Source of the DNA: Gonium pectorale
Taxonomy: Eukaryota; Chlorophyta; Chlorophyceae; Chlamydomonadales; Volvocaceae
NCBI GenBank assembly: GCA_001584585.1
Contig: LSYV01000040.1
Coordinates: 257,006-321,005, forward strand
DNA length: 64,000 bases
Direction: 5' to 3'
This document shows, piece by piece, positions 11,157 to 23,968 of the stretch. Position 1 is the stretch's first letter; every line of letters begins with the position of its first letter. Under the pieces are notes generated by a model. It worked only from the letters and a program-made list of their open reading frames with translations, made no database searches and was not told where the DNA came from. Both the position numbers and the translations under genes were made by a program.

Positions 11157-14100
11157 ATGGCGGACGCATATGAGGACTTACTGTTTAATCCGGATAGCAA
11201 GGAGCCGCTCAGAGCGACTGGGGTTTCGGGTTGTAACTCGCCTGTAACAGCGGACAGTCCAGCGGAAGCCGACACGGGGTCTGGAGATCGATCCCCCCAC
11301 GCTGACGGCGAGCTGTCTTCCCTAGACGACAGCACAGACGCCGCTGCGCAACGTCGACAGGTGCCAGGAGGGGGTTGCTCGCCATGGGGCAAGCGGGTCG
11401 GCGCCTGTCGCGTCAAGGCGCAGCGATGTGAGGGGGCGGCTTCCATTGTGGCCAATTCAGACCAATTGAAGACCGTGCCAATAGCCCAAATCAGTGTTGG
11501 CAAGATTAGCTAGCGCCGGTCGCTGCCGGTACCTGACGGTTCACCCTCCTCATCTGCACCAACTGGCGTTGCCCGACAGAAGAGACATGGCCATTGGCTG
11601 AGGACTGTCACGTTAGTGTCTCTGTCCTTAGCCTGCGGCCTGTACGCACCCGGATGGCTTCACCCGCCACAGGACTTCCAAGCGTGGCTTCTTTCACCAC
11701 AGCGCAGCTCCGCCATGGTCAGCTCCAGGCTGGCAGATGGGGCCGCGGTTGGGGAGAGGCGCGCAAGGCGGACGAAGAAGCTCCAGGTGCGCTGTTGTAC
11801 TGTGGAACTCGAGACTGTCCAACATGACATGACGGATGACGCACTGGAGATAGTCATAGGACAGCAGCCTGCCATGCGTGGTGCTGTACGGCACATGGCC
11901 GATGACCAGGCTTGTGGTTTGATGTCGTCGTCGATTAGGGTTAGCTGCGACCCACATCTTCACAGGGTTCCCACTCCTTCATTTGGGTCTGACGCCCTCC
12001 CTGCCTTCGTGGTCATGTTTGACTGCAGGAGCGCCTGGTTGCGGCCGAAACGGTGCGGCGCGCCTCCCTTGCTGCGCTGCAAGCCCGCGCCGCGGCCTCT
12101 GCCGCCCGGCGCGAGCGCCTGGTTCTGCGATCAGCCGCGGAGGTGGCTGAGAAAGCCGAGAGGCTGGAGGCGGGGCTAGAGGCCGCTGCGGTGCGCCGGC
12201 GGGCCCTCCGGGAGGCGGAGCTGGAGCGGCTCCGTTCGGATCACGAGCTGGTCATGAACCGCCTGGTGGGTGGGGACAGAGGCGGCGGTAAGACCCCGTA
12301 AGGGAGGAAGGATGGTGTGATTACGGAGGAGTGACAGGAGGAGGAACGAAATTACTGGGATTAAGATAGTTTAATAATGCAAGAATGGAGTTGAGAAGGC
12401 TTGTCTTCTCCAGTAGAGCAGCAGAGCATAGTCCAGAGCTTGCAAGGCCACATGGTGCGATGCTATCAGCTGGAGGGGCCGCGTGCGATTAACCCATTGA
12501 GTATCTTTCCCTTTCCTGCCTAAACTCGACAGGCTGCCAGCCAGGAGCGCAGCATCACCGGTGCGGCGGAGCAGCGAAGCCGGCTGCAGGAGCGGCTGCA
12601 GATGGCGGCGAGGGAGCGGGAGGCGGCGCTGGCACGGAGGGCGGAGCGCGCGGGCAGCAAGGCAAGGGATTCGCCTGGCTGGGTTCTGTGGCTTTACCTT
12701 GGCTGGCTGGCCGCTTCGTGATGTGTATACAGCTTAGGAATGCAATCTACTAGTCTTTACACATGGGGTGGTTGGCAATAGAGCCAGGAGGTGCTTAAAA
12801 CGGTAGTGACGGCACGGCTGAAAGGACCCACCTTCATCTGCCAAAGCAACCGCGCAAAGCACGTGCGTCCTGTCTTCTCCCGTATCGCCGTACATCCTTT
12901 CTATCCACGCCTGCCGTACCTTTCGAGCTGTACACAAACGCCCAGGGGCCCCATGGACTTTCCTGTGTCGCCAGGTGCAGCGGGCGCGCAAGCTCGCCGC
13001 AATGACACGGGCGATGCAGGAGGAAGACGTGCAGTCGCTGCGGGAGGTAGGCACCATGGTCCTACTGGCGCCAGCTTCGTGTGCTCTCTTTGCTGCCATG
13101 TTGCTGTACCAACCATACCGCACAGTGTACCCAGTAGCTTGTTTACCTGATCCGGAACATCCCCAGGCCTTGGACCGAAAGCTGTACGCCGCTCGGGAGC
13201 GCCGTGAGGAGCGGCGCCCGCCGCCGCTGGCTGGCCGTGTGGGATTCCGTTCGGACCACGAGCTGGTCATTGACCGGCTGGTGCGTGTTAAAAGAGGAGC
13301 TGCTGGGAGTAACACTGCAGCGCGCGACGTTTCTGGACGTAGGGGGGCCGCAGTGGATGGGGTTTTGGCATGCAGGGTGTTGGGACAAGGGATTGTTTGT
13401 GACGCCATGTGAGCTGATGATTTACTAATGTGCTTCGGCGTAAAGGGCGGTGTTGGAGCTCTGCGGCACGCTGTGACACCATGCAGTTGGCAAGTCTGCC
13501 ATTGTCAGTTACCGCTCTCTGTCTTTCTGCGTCTGCACCATACAGGCTGCCAGCCAGGAGCGCAGCATCACCGGTGCGGCGGAACAGCGAAGCCGGCTGC
13601 AGGAGAGGCTGCAGATGGCGGCGAGGGAGCGGGAGGCGGCGCTGGCACGGAGGGCGGAGCGCGCCGGCAGCAAGGCAAGCCGGAACGGATTTCACGTGGG
13701 ACCATGGCATCGTGCAGGAAGTGCTCTTATGTGGAGAGGTGTAGCCGGAAAAGGATAGCCGGACGACCCTTTCAGGGTGGCACAGGGACGCTCCATGGCG
13801 TCGCGCTGCGCCCTCCCCCAACTCCCCTGCCCTCCCCGGTACCCCTCAGGTCACCCGGGTGCGTGTGCGCGTGGCCCAGGTGCACGAGAGCCGCCAGCAG
13901 GAGATAGAGTCGCGCCGGCAGGTGGGAGGTTGGCTGCCGTCGGCCGTTTGAGTCCGAACCTAAAGACTCTTCCTATGCAACCTAGCCATCATTTAACATG
14001 ATGCGCGATGGACACCCCCTCGTGGCCGAGCTTTCCTGCGTTTGCCTCTTCACTGCGCCTGTGCCCCAGGCCCTGGAGCAGAAGCTGGAGGCTGCCAGGC

Positions 14101-17100
14101 AGCGGCGTGAGGAGCGACGCCCATCGCCCCTGGCCTTGCCAACCCCCGCGGGCGAGGCCGATGTTGCACCTCCGCTGCCAGCTGCAGTCCATGCAGTGCC
14201 TGCCGCCGCTCACACCGCCCTGTCCACACTCCAGCAGCCGTCGTCCGCCTTCGCCGGCGGTGCTGACGTGGCACAGGCCTCCGCGGCCGCTATCACAGCC
14301 GTGCGGGCGGCCGTCTCCACAGCAACACCGACTGCCGCGCTGTTGGCGCAACCTGCCAAGCCCCCGGCGTCAACCGCCACTGCGAAGGCGGCAGTCGTAT
14401 TTGCGGAGGCTGCGATTGGCGTGAAGGCTGAGGGCGAGGTGGGGGAGGCCGCAACGGCCGACCCCGCTGCTCGACTGGAGGGCTTACGCCGCTCCCTCAG
14501 CAGCCGCCGCCTGCAGGCCGGCTGGCGCGCTTTCGTCTCCTGCCACAAGACGACACGCAACCTGGCCGAGGTCTTCGTTTCAACGGGAGTCACAGGTCTG
14601 AAGCTGCCAATGGCAAGCGCGCAGGCCCAGGCAGCAGCGGAGGCGGAGGCGGAGGCGAGGGCGCGCGCTGCAGGGGCGGTGGACGTGCCCCGGCCGCGGG
14701 CTGGTTCGTCTGGGTCGGCCGGTGGCGCCGCTCCGGCCGTGGTGATTGGGCTGGGGAGCCCCCGGCGCCCGGCGGGGCAGGGCGCTACCGTGGGCAGCGG
14801 CGAGGACGACGGCGATGGCTTCGAGCAGTTTGCGGCTGCGCTGCGGGCGCCTGCAACCTTGAAGGCGACGCAGGCAAGGTGTCGGGACATGTCCCTTGGT
14901 CAGGCGTTAGAAGAATCGGTTGTTTGCAGAGACTGCGGCGAAAAAGGGACAACCGTGCCTTACATGACTACGAAGTTGCGGTATGCGAGAAGAGACGGGA
15001 ACTAGGGCATACCCCTGAAAGAGCCTCCCAGACGGGCTGCGGATTAGCCTCGAAGATCCCTCTGCTACTTGAACAGCTGTATGCGCTGGTGCAGGACCTC
15101 ATGCACCGCCTGGAGCACCGGCTGGAGGCCCGCAACAGCGCCTCGTCTAGCAGAGGCCTTGGGGGAGGCCACGGAAACGGCCACGGAGGCGCCAAGGCGG
15201 CACCGGACAACGCTGCGCGCCTGCTGCGGCGGCTATTCCCGCGTGCGCCGCGCGACGCACCCCTCGAGCGCTACCCGCCTCGCGTTCTGCTGTGCGCCTT
15301 CATGGTGGTGCGCCACCCGGAGGTGGTGTTTTCGGGAGCAGGTATGTGGGGTGGGGGGCCTGGTTGGGATGGCCTGAGCAGCAGGTAGGTGGGGGCCCTG
15401 CTTGGGATGGGCTGAGGCTGAAAGGCGTGTTGAAAAGCTGCAAAACGCCGAAGTCCCTCAAGCCCAGGGTAGGCAGGCAGGCTGCTTAGCAAAAGTTGTC
15501 CCTCTAGCATCTCCAGTTGATCAGGGAGTGATAGATGAAGGTCGAACTGGCTGGAGGCACCTCGACTCTATCCACGTTATCTCGTTATGCTGGCACTCAC
15601 CCCGTCCTTCTGTAGGCCCACGCGAGGCGGCGCTGGCGGATGCAGCCCGAGGGCTGGTGGCGCGCTTCGAGGCTTTGCTGGAGCGAATTATGGTCGCGCA
15701 GCCAGACGCAGCCGCCGCCACAACCGATGACGGCGACGCAACTCCCAGCGGCGGCGCCGTGATAAACACTGGCGACGGGCCGGCTGCCCCTGGCGGCTGG
15801 GACTATCTTTGCGCATCGCCGGTGGGGCGCGGGGTGGAGGAGCTGATGGCACGGCGGCGACGGGAGGCAGCGGTGGTTGCAGCCAACGTGAGCGGCGGCG
15901 GCGCTGGCACCACCGTTGCTGTTGCCGGCTCCGTTCCGCCGTCGCCGTCCTCAGCCAGGTCTTCACCGTACATGACCATAGGTGCGTGGTCCATGGCCAC
16001 CAGGGAACTCCTCAGCGGCCGGTCAACGATATCTCCTTCATATTGTCGGTCGTTCAGTGGGTCTGTCAGCCACTGTAATGCAACCTTGGCGACGGTCGAC
16101 GTGGCCAACCTCCCGTCCATGGTCCGGTATGGTAAGGTACGGCATGTTTAGATGACTTATGCGCCCGTGTACCCATCCAGGTTCCTTGCTGGTGGCCTTT
16201 GACGACGCCTGGCTACGCTACCTGGACCAGTTCGTTGCGTGGAAGGGCGCTGACGCGGCGGCGCTCGAGGTGCGCGGACGGACGGAGAGCTCGACGGGCG
16301 GGTTCGGGGGTGCTTGCGGTAGCCGCCGGCCGCTAAGGAACACCGGTTACACGGCTGCTTGGGAGGCGCATTCCTCCGGTCGGCCACACCGCTGTGTGCT
16401 TTCCGCCGCGGCAACAGCAAATACTATTATTCATTCGCATTGTGCTCTTATCCACATTATTGCATGTTGTGCTCCTCCGCAGTCTGAGCTCATCCGCTGC
16501 GCGGCGGCGTTGGAGACGTCCATGCTGCGCAAGTGCCGCGGCGACCCCACTTCGGAGCGGGTGCGAGGCAGCGCAGACCTGCAGGTAAACTGCCGACGGG
16601 GATGGCGGACGAGAGCACTGTACAAGCAGTACGCACAACGAGAGCGTGTTGCTCTATCCTCCATTTCGGCGGTTGAATGATGGTGGTATGACGACTCAAA
16701 GTATCCACTTGTGCATCCTGGCTCGCTGCGTGGCGCATTGCATGTCTGGCCGAGCATGGCCTCACCTTTGAGATGGGTATTGCTCACCTGCCCCCGCGGC
16801 CTCCTGCCCCCACCCGCCCGCTTCCTCCTCCGAAACCGCCTTGACCCGCCAGGCCGTCCTGCAGCAGACAGCCCACGACCAGGCGCTGCTGCGGGAGCGG
16901 GTGGCCAAGCTGGGCGGAGAGGCGGGGCTGGAGAGGCTGCAGGTGAGCTGACGTGCAGGATCCTGTTGGCCCGTTCTGGTGGTGTCGGTCATGAGTACTG
17001 TTTCGTCGTGCTGCTGTCGTTTGCGTCGGAGACGCGCCTTCGGTGGATCCTGCTTTCGGTCTTTCGTGGCTTACTGCCACCGTGGGAAGAGCTAACGGTC

Positions 17101-20100
17101 ACGGGTCACGGGCTCGCATCCCGCACTCCCTGCGCACTTGTTTATCCAGGCTGCTCTGGAGTCTGCGCATCGCGCCGTGGCGGTGGAGGCGGCGGAGCGG
17201 GGCTGGGGCAGCGCCTCCACCTCGGCCGTTGTCAGCGAGGCGGAGAGCACGGACGTCGAGTCGCCCGCCAGGTACCAATCGGTGACCTGTGGCTGCGCAA
17301 GTTTCTGTTTCGTTGCGCCTCCAGGCATTTCACCTGCTCATCATGCGCTTTACGTTCAACCCGCAGGCGCAGCCGCAGCGCAACGCCGCCGGTAACACCT
17401 CCGCGCCGTCGCGCTCCCGGGACTGAACCACTGTCGCCCTCTGGCCGGGCTGCCGGCGCCGCCAACAACGCAGCAGCGGCGATGGCGGCCTCCCCGCGGC
17501 CCCCGACCGCGCCTATCGCGGTGCCTCAGCGCCCCAGTGCGGGGCCGGCTGGTGGAGCTGCGGCCATGACCACTCCATCGCCGCTGTCGGCCAGTCCCAG
17601 GTGTGTAGCGTTCTGCGATGCGACTATACGCTCAAACGGGTCGAGGCCAACCTTCTGGCGACCCTTTGGGAGGGCACCGGGCTTTCTCTCCCTAGGCACG
17701 TGGCACGGGCTGGTCGCGATGGTGTTGACGGTTCGGATCGCGCCTGGGAGTTCTGGGCATTCGTATGTGCCTCGGGCAGTGTTATTTGGGGCTTTTCGTT
17801 GGGGCATGGGCCGGCGCGCGCTCCCCCCAAGTCCATTTTTGGTGACCCTCCGCGACTCTTGGGCACCCTGTACTGCACTGCCCTCCATTGCGCGGCACGG
17901 CGCTGTGTGCAGGTCACCCGGCGCGCTGGCTGCCGCCTCTCTGCCGCCGGCCGCCCCGCTGGACGCTGCGCTGGTGAGCAACGCGGCGCTGGTGCACGAG
18001 GTGCTGCTGGGAGCCAGTAGCGGCGGCTACAGGTGCGTACGTGCGTGGGTGCGTGGGTGCGTGGGTGCGTGGGTGCGTGGGTGCGTGGGTGCGTGGGGAC
18101 ACAGCGCTACCAGCCGTGGTGAATACCGCACCGGCTCGTAAGTGCGTTATATGGGTTCCAATATGCGCTGAAGTGGGAGGTAGTTCTTGTGTTTACGGGA
18201 TCGTCTTGATGCCCCTTCCCTCAGGCTGTCGTCCTTGGACGCAGAGGCAGCCTGGAGCCGGGCGCTGACTGCAGTGGAAAGGGTGAGCTGAAGGAGCGCA
18301 TGTAGTGACACAAGTGCGGGGTGCGTCTGTGATCTTTCTCGCAAATAACTGAAGGGCGCATTGGATTTTGCCGGTGCGCATCAGTGGAGGGATGTACATG
18401 GTAGGTCACTTGTGGGTCCATGGGCCGGGGCCGGCTCAAGCCTAACGGATGCCAATTGTGCTGATGCAATTCGTCATGCACAAGGTAACGGCCCACACAG
18501 TACCAGGTATCGCTGCACACCGTCTGTTCGCCACGGGTGCATCCCCTACCCTTGATAATGGCAGGGCACTGGCGGCCTGTCGGTGCTGCCGCCAGGGCCG
18601 GACCTCGAGGAACTGCAGGCAATGGATCAGGAGCAGATCGTGCAAGCTCTACGTGGCAGGTACGTTGCGCAATAGGGGAGTGCCCTACTGCTCTCCAGTG
18701 TACCGCAGTCTGCCTCCTGGTCGCCGAGTAGAATCCAAAGGCGCCTTTTTGCCCCCGCTGAAAAAGCGTTACAGTAACCCCCCGGCGCTGGGGGACCCGG
18801 CCTGCCACCGGGACATAACTGCGAGACTACGAACAGCAAGGCAGCACCAGCAGAAAGACCAGGCCATGAAACATGGGCCTAGTGGTTCACCCAGTCAGGG
18901 GCCCCGTGGCTGGGCATGTTAAAAGCCCACACACGGGCCGTGCACAATAGAGGCCCGCCATCCAACAAGTCCAACCATGTCTGCAGAGACAACTAAACCG
19001 CGCCATCGCGGAGCCGGTCCCGACCACGAGTGGCAAAAAGCACATACCGGTCGACAGGCCCACGCACAGGTATCAAGCGAGGAGGCAAAGAAGAACGGGC
19101 AAGAAAACGGGCAAGGAGAGCGAGGGAGACCAATGCGTTCGCTCCGCGCAGTGCAAGCGTCCAGCCACGACCCGCAGGAAGGGGTGCCCAGCAGACACAC
19201 CGTCCCAGCCTTTCCGCGGCAATCCAAGGCCAGCGAAGTCTAGCAGCAGGGACCGAAACCTCACCAGCACGCCCGACTGCATCGCAGCGAGGACAGCGGC
19301 AGCCGAACCCGGGCCGGAAGGGGCGAGCAGCCGACGCGCCGCCCACTCCAGGCTATTGAGCACCGCCTGCACAACCACATCCCTCACACATCCCACCACC
19401 TGACCCTCGACTGGCGTGACACCCAGCCAGAGGTGCGATCGCTGCACCGGACAGCAGCACCGGTCCTCTACCACAGCACGCACCCCGACGGCTATGGGGC
19501 CGGCCCAGAAGTGGTGCCTGCGCGAGGAGGCCTCAGCCTCCACGGCCCCACAGGCACACCGCTCCCGCGGCACTGTGGGCAAGTGCGAATTACCCGGCAT
19601 CGGAACCCCGTCAACGGCCAGCCGCCAGAACACCGCCTTGTGCTTGGGCTCCCACTTGACTTGGCGCCAGAGGCGTGGGAAGTCAGGACGAAGGGAGGCG
19701 AGGTCGGCGGACGGGGCCACCGCCCCGGGCGGTAGTCCAAAAGCCTGCCGGACGTACACAGCATGGCAGCCCCCCTACTGCTGCGCCAGGTCCCCATGCT
19801 GCAGCTGGGTGCCGGCCCTGACCGTAACGGTCCTGCGAGACTTATGGGGGTTCGGGCGGAGCGGAGCGGCAGTACCGGAGGGGCGCCATACAGGGAAAAG
19901 GCGCAAATTTCCCGCGTGTTCGCAAGGCGCATCGCCGTGTCTTCGGACAGCCGCCAGCCCAGGCAAGGGAGGAGGAGGGCAGCAACCTCGTCCGGGGAAT
20001 ATGGGGAGGGGGGGGGGCAGGCGGCGGACCAGGCACCGCGAGGCGATCCAGGGTGAGGGGGCCGGCAGCGATCCAGGCCGGGGAGATGTTGGAGAAAAGG

Positions 20101-23100
20101 GACGAGACAGCTGCACGCGCGTTGGCGCGGTCCTGCAGGGCGCCGTGCGCGACACCGGAGGGCGCGCAGACAGACAGACTTCGTTACAGTACCCCCGACG
20201 CTGGGGGACCCGGCCTGCCACCGGGAAATTACTGCGAAAGTACGGGCAGCAAGGCAGCACCAGCAGGCAAACCAAGCCATGAAACAGTGGCCGAGTGCAG
20301 ACAGACAGACAAACTTTCACACAAAAACAGCTCACACGTTCAGAACGCATGAGCTCAGGGTGATATCAGATCCTGGGTTCGAGGCAAGCCGGGGGACGTA
20401 GCGCTTCCCTGTAACCCATGTGGAGGCTGATGTTGCGGAGATGTGCATGATTCTTCCGGTCTAGCAGCCTGCGTCGAGGGCGTGTCCTCTCTGAGCGCAC
20501 AGTCGGCAACGGGGCCTCCCTGACGGGGGATCCTCGTGGCTGCATGGATAGCCTGGCACCGCGTGAGGCAGGAAACTGAGCAGCGAAAACGGGCAGCTGC
20601 GCGCGGCAGAAGGATCGCATGCCTGAGTGGGCGGCTAGGCCACCCGGAAGGTCCTCTGCGGATCGACCAACGTTTTTGCACAAGTAGGCAATCGAACCTC
20701 GTACAGTCTCAGCCCCTCATGGAGCCTCCCCTTGTCCGACACTTGTGCAACGAATGAATCCGCCGTAAAGAATCGGTGGCGTGCGCTTACTGTCGTGTGC
20801 CTCACCAAAACTTTCACTCTATCAAACCCAACACGTCCGCGGAGAACCAAAGCACGGGTTCACTCCCATCTTTGCTTTACTCTACTTGGACTCCTGAACT
20901 GCTGCCCACCTCAGGACCGCCGCAATTGCGGAATGCGCGTTCTGGGACAACGTCGCCGCCAGCTTGGAGGCGGCTCTGCAGGCCGATGGCGCCGAGGGGC
21001 TGGCCTCCCAGGCAGCGGGCACAACCCGCATCCCGGCGCCCGCCCGGCGCTTCGCGTCCCTGCTGTCGCCGCTACTGGCGGAAGTGGCTTCGGACGTGGC
21101 GTCAGTCATGGGGAGCTCGCAGCAGCAGCAGGTGCATGCACGCAGCTGCGAGGGGTGGTCGTGATTTGGTGTGTGTGTGGTGTGAGCCAATAATCTGCTC
21201 CCCACGCCCGTCTCCAAGAAGACCGGAGCCGTTTTTAGCTTCGTGCCGAAGCACGGACGGGCTGGGAGCATGTAGGGCGCATGGAGTACCGCGCCGAATT
21301 CCAGACTTGACGCCATTTGCGTTGTCATATCCCTGCTGCTATTTCACCCTTCTAGGCCGCCGCACTGCGCGCTGAGTTCGGGGACTCGGCTCTCCGCTCA
21401 GCAATGGAGGCTGCCGCTGCAGAGACCGCCGCTGCGGTCGTCGCCTCTGCGAGTTCAGCCACTGGGCCCGCAGCAGCTTCCGCCGCCGCAGCTGGCACCG
21501 CTGCGGCCGTTCAACGCGGCCTGGGCGCATTGGAGCGGCTGGCAAGAGTGCTGGTCTCAGCCGGCGCTCCAGCACGGGAGGAGGCCGCGATTGCGGCCCA
21601 TTCCAACGCGCGTACCCGTCTCGGCGCCACCGTGGCGGCCTGGGCCGAGGCGGCACAGAAGGACGCGGCGGCAGCAGCAACCGGCACTGCAGCGTCGGCG
21701 AACGGCGCTGCCGCCCTGGCGGCAGCCGACGATTGCGGGGAAGCGGAGGATGGAGGGATTGGGCAGGGAGGGGAAGGAGGACGCGGCGGCCGTGCGCCCG
21801 CTCCACAGCTTGCGGTGGCAGCGGCCGCGTCGCTGTCGGTGGTGCTGGCGGGCGCGCTACGTCTGCTGGCGGCGCAGGTGAAGCTGCTGAAAGTGGACGC
21901 TGCGCAGGGCCGCTTGCAGGTGAGGCCGCCGGTCAGGGTCAGGGTTTGGGCCGGACGAAGAACCTTGCCGGAACTAATTACGACGTGTTGAGCGCGGGAC
22001 CGCCCGTCGGTGATCCAGCGAGGGGCTTGGCTTATCAGAGGGTGTTCGGGAACATGCAGCAGCAGCAGATTCTCACGAATTGGGGTGGAGCACACCGGTC
22101 CGCGCTCTTCCGATACCGTGGCGGATCCGTGTGCTTGTAGGCCTTGTCGGCAACCCTGCAAGCCGACGGTGCTGTCACGTACCTGCGCTCCAAGTTCGCC
22201 ACGATCTTCCGACTGGATAGCGCCGCGGCTGGTGCCGACGACGTCGCCCGCGCGGTCGGGGCGACCCCCGTTGCTGCAGGCGGCACGCCGCCGCCGCCGC
22301 GGTCGCTGCTGCGGTCCCTNNNNNNNNNNNNNNNNNNNNTCACCCTCCGGTCCGGTCTGCGGCCGACACCCGGCAGCGCCGCGGACACCTCAGCGCTATA
22401 CTCGTCGTCCCTCCACCGTCCCTCCGGTCCTGCCAGTGGGTCCCGATGGCGCCGGTGCCGAAAGTGCCGGCGGCGGCGCGCCGTGGCGGTGGTCCGTTCG
22501 GTGCGGTGTGGCGGCTATGGTGGCGTCGGACGTGCCGGCGGTGGGCCCCGGTCTGGCGGAGACGCTGCTGTGGGACGGCGAGCGGCTGCACGCTGCGCAG
22601 AACTCCTTCCAGCAGCTGGCGGTGGTCACGGCCGGTGAGGCGGCGCAAGCCGCGTGCTGCGTGGGCTTCTCCCTGTTTGGAATGTCGTATGAGCGGTGCT
22701 GTTGGTTGCACTCTGGGGAACGCTGCGAGACCGACAAGCCAGAGAGTTTCGACTTCTGGGGCACAGTATGCATGCAGCGGGTATATCTTCTCTGCTGGAG
22801 AAGTTATCCATATGCGCCTATCCTTAAGCCTATGTTGCCCCGTGTCCTACCACTCCGGCAGGCCTGCTCCTTGTCACTCAGATGCGGGCCGCATCGGCAT
22901 CCGCGGCCGCCGGCGGTGCCGCTGCGGCGGCGGGGTGGGGTCCGGAGGCTCGGTCCGCCGCCACCCGGCGGCTGCTTGCGGTGGTGGCGGACCCTGGCAT
23001 GCGGCTGCCGCACCTCACGGCGGAGCTGGCGGCGCTGGCAGGGGTGGCGGGAGACGAGGAGGCCGAGGCGCGCCTGCGCAGGGTGTTTGTGGTGCGTCCC

Positions 23101-23968
23101 GACGCATATCGGGGGCTTCACGTTCTGGGTCAATACCGGACATCACAGCTGATTCGACCGCGTTAAAGGCATGACATGCTTCATCGCTCGGCACGGTATC
23201 GCATGTTAACGAGCGCAGCGCATTGGCTTCCAGGCTACAGAGCTTGCTGTGCAAGTAAGGATGGGAGAAAGACACGTTGCATTAGAGCGCTGGATTGTTT
23301 CCACGTTTCTCTTTATATTGCCCCCACGTTTGTCCGCCTGTAGGGTCTGATGGACCCCTCCTCTGCGGCCTTCCGCTCCATCAGCAACGCTCTAGGCGCC
23401 GCGCTGGTGGTGCATATGACGCTGGGGACCACCGCAGCGCCGGGCAGCGGGACCGCACCGACCCACGGGTCGGCAGCCGGCCCCGGCAGCAGCGCAGGCC
23501 GCAGCGTTGGCACCAGCAGCGGCACCACCACCGGCAGCGGCGGCGGTGTCGCCGGAGCGGCGGCGGCGGCGCTGCTGGGACGTGTGGGCGCGAGCGGCCT
23601 GGCGCCGGATGTGGCGGCACTGGGCGGACGTCTGCTGGCGCTGTGCGCGGTCAACGAGGCCGTGCACGGAGAGCTGTACGAGAGGTTGTACGACGAGTTG
23701 GTGCAGGTGCGCGGGCGTGCAAACCGCGGACATTGTTAGCGCCGTTGCCCTCGCCGTGCTGGAGTCCGGCCTAGCTGCCGCGTGCCGCCTTACTTGATGG
23801 TGTTTAGAGCCTATCCACTCCCTCAACGCTCATGCGCAGGCTGAGTGCTCTGCCTCGCCACGGCAGGGGACTCCGGCCCCTGAGGCGGCAACTTCACCGC
23901 ACGACCGGTTGGTCGCGGCAGCAGCAGGGGATGGCGAGGAGCGGCTGGAGGAGGGGGACGAAATCTAA
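11157..23968 (+). CDS. T-complex protein 11 (Tcp11) family protein
   Basis: Tcp11 proteins are large helical proteins found in animals (sperm) and, in a plant-type form, in land plants and algae; the molecular role is unsettled. The start ATG at 11157 opens MADAYEDLLFNPDSKEPLRA. N-terminal coiled-coil exons follow between about 12028 and 14150. The Tcp11 core begins near 14480 (LQAGWRAFVSCHKTTRNLAE) and continues near 14815-14875 and 15060-15340 (YPPRVLLCAFMVVRHPEVVF), 15615-15960, 16182-16270 (LLVAFDDAWLRYLDQFVAWK), 16483-16585, 16850-16942, 17150-17270, 17370-17600, 17920-18030, 18225-18282 and 18567-18660. It resumes at about 20914 (AAIAECAFWDNVAASLEAAL), then 21355-21920, 22144-22640, 22870-23090 and 23344-23706. 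The last exon, from about 23835, stops with TAA at 23966-23968. Odd points are an internal exon-module duplication, a retrotransposon in the 18660-20913 intron and a 20-N gap that breaks frame. The plant-like core motifs make the family call strong. Confidence 0.9.
12225..12665 (+). repeat. First copy of an internal coiled-coil exon module in Tcp11
   Basis: This unit holds the exon ending RSDHELVMNRLV at a GTGGGT donor and the exon AASQERSITGAAEQRSRLQ (about 12532-12663). It recurs at 13240-13682. I count about 3 base differences over roughly 135 bp of the second exon. The flanking intron sequence is less alike. Confidence 0.85.
13240..13682 (+). repeat. Second copy of the internal coiled-coil exon module in Tcp11
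   Basis: This holds RSDHELVIDRLV followed by a near-identical AASQERSITGAAEQRSRLQ exon (about 13545-13677). The next exons also echo each other: ALDRKLYAARERREERRPPP near 13167 and ALEQKLEAARQRREERRPSP near 14070. The whole duplicated unit is therefore probably four exons long. Confidence 0.85.
18032..18097 (+). repeat. Intronic minisatellite with an 8-bp unit (gtgcgtgg)n
   Basis: About seven copies of gtgcgtgg follow immediately after an exon ending GASSGGY in Tcp11. The array starts at or inside the splice donor (aggtgcgtacgtgcgtggg), so several alternative GT donors are possible. Confidence 0.85.
18766..20300 (-). mobile_element. Non-LTR (LINE) retrotransposon remnant inside a Tcp11 intron
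   Basis: On the minus strand, an open frame at 19759-19073 contains W-x-x-KHKAVFWRLAVDGVPMPG, then a Cys/His cluster (RCACGAVEAEASSRRHHFW). This is the layout of the zinc-binding domain that follows reverse transcriptase in plant and algal LINEs (zf-RVT). The 3' end lies to the left. Two copies of the tail are present, at about 18770-18876 and 20183-20290, both carrying cccggtggcaggccgggtcc and a short G/C-rich stem before a TGTAACG terminus. Copy two is next to a CTGT-type microsatellite (gcagacagacagac). The second tail suggests two elements inserted in tandem or one inserted into another. No intact reverse transcriptase is seen, so this is a 5'-truncated, inactive remnant. Confidence 0.75.
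22320..22339. other. 20-N assembly gap inside a Tcp11 exon
   Basis: Twenty Ns interrupt coding sequence. Upstream coding (about 22144-22319) uses one frame and downstream coding (about 22440-22635, including LAETLLWDGERLHAAQNSFQ) another, so the true gap length is not 20. Confidence 0.95.
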
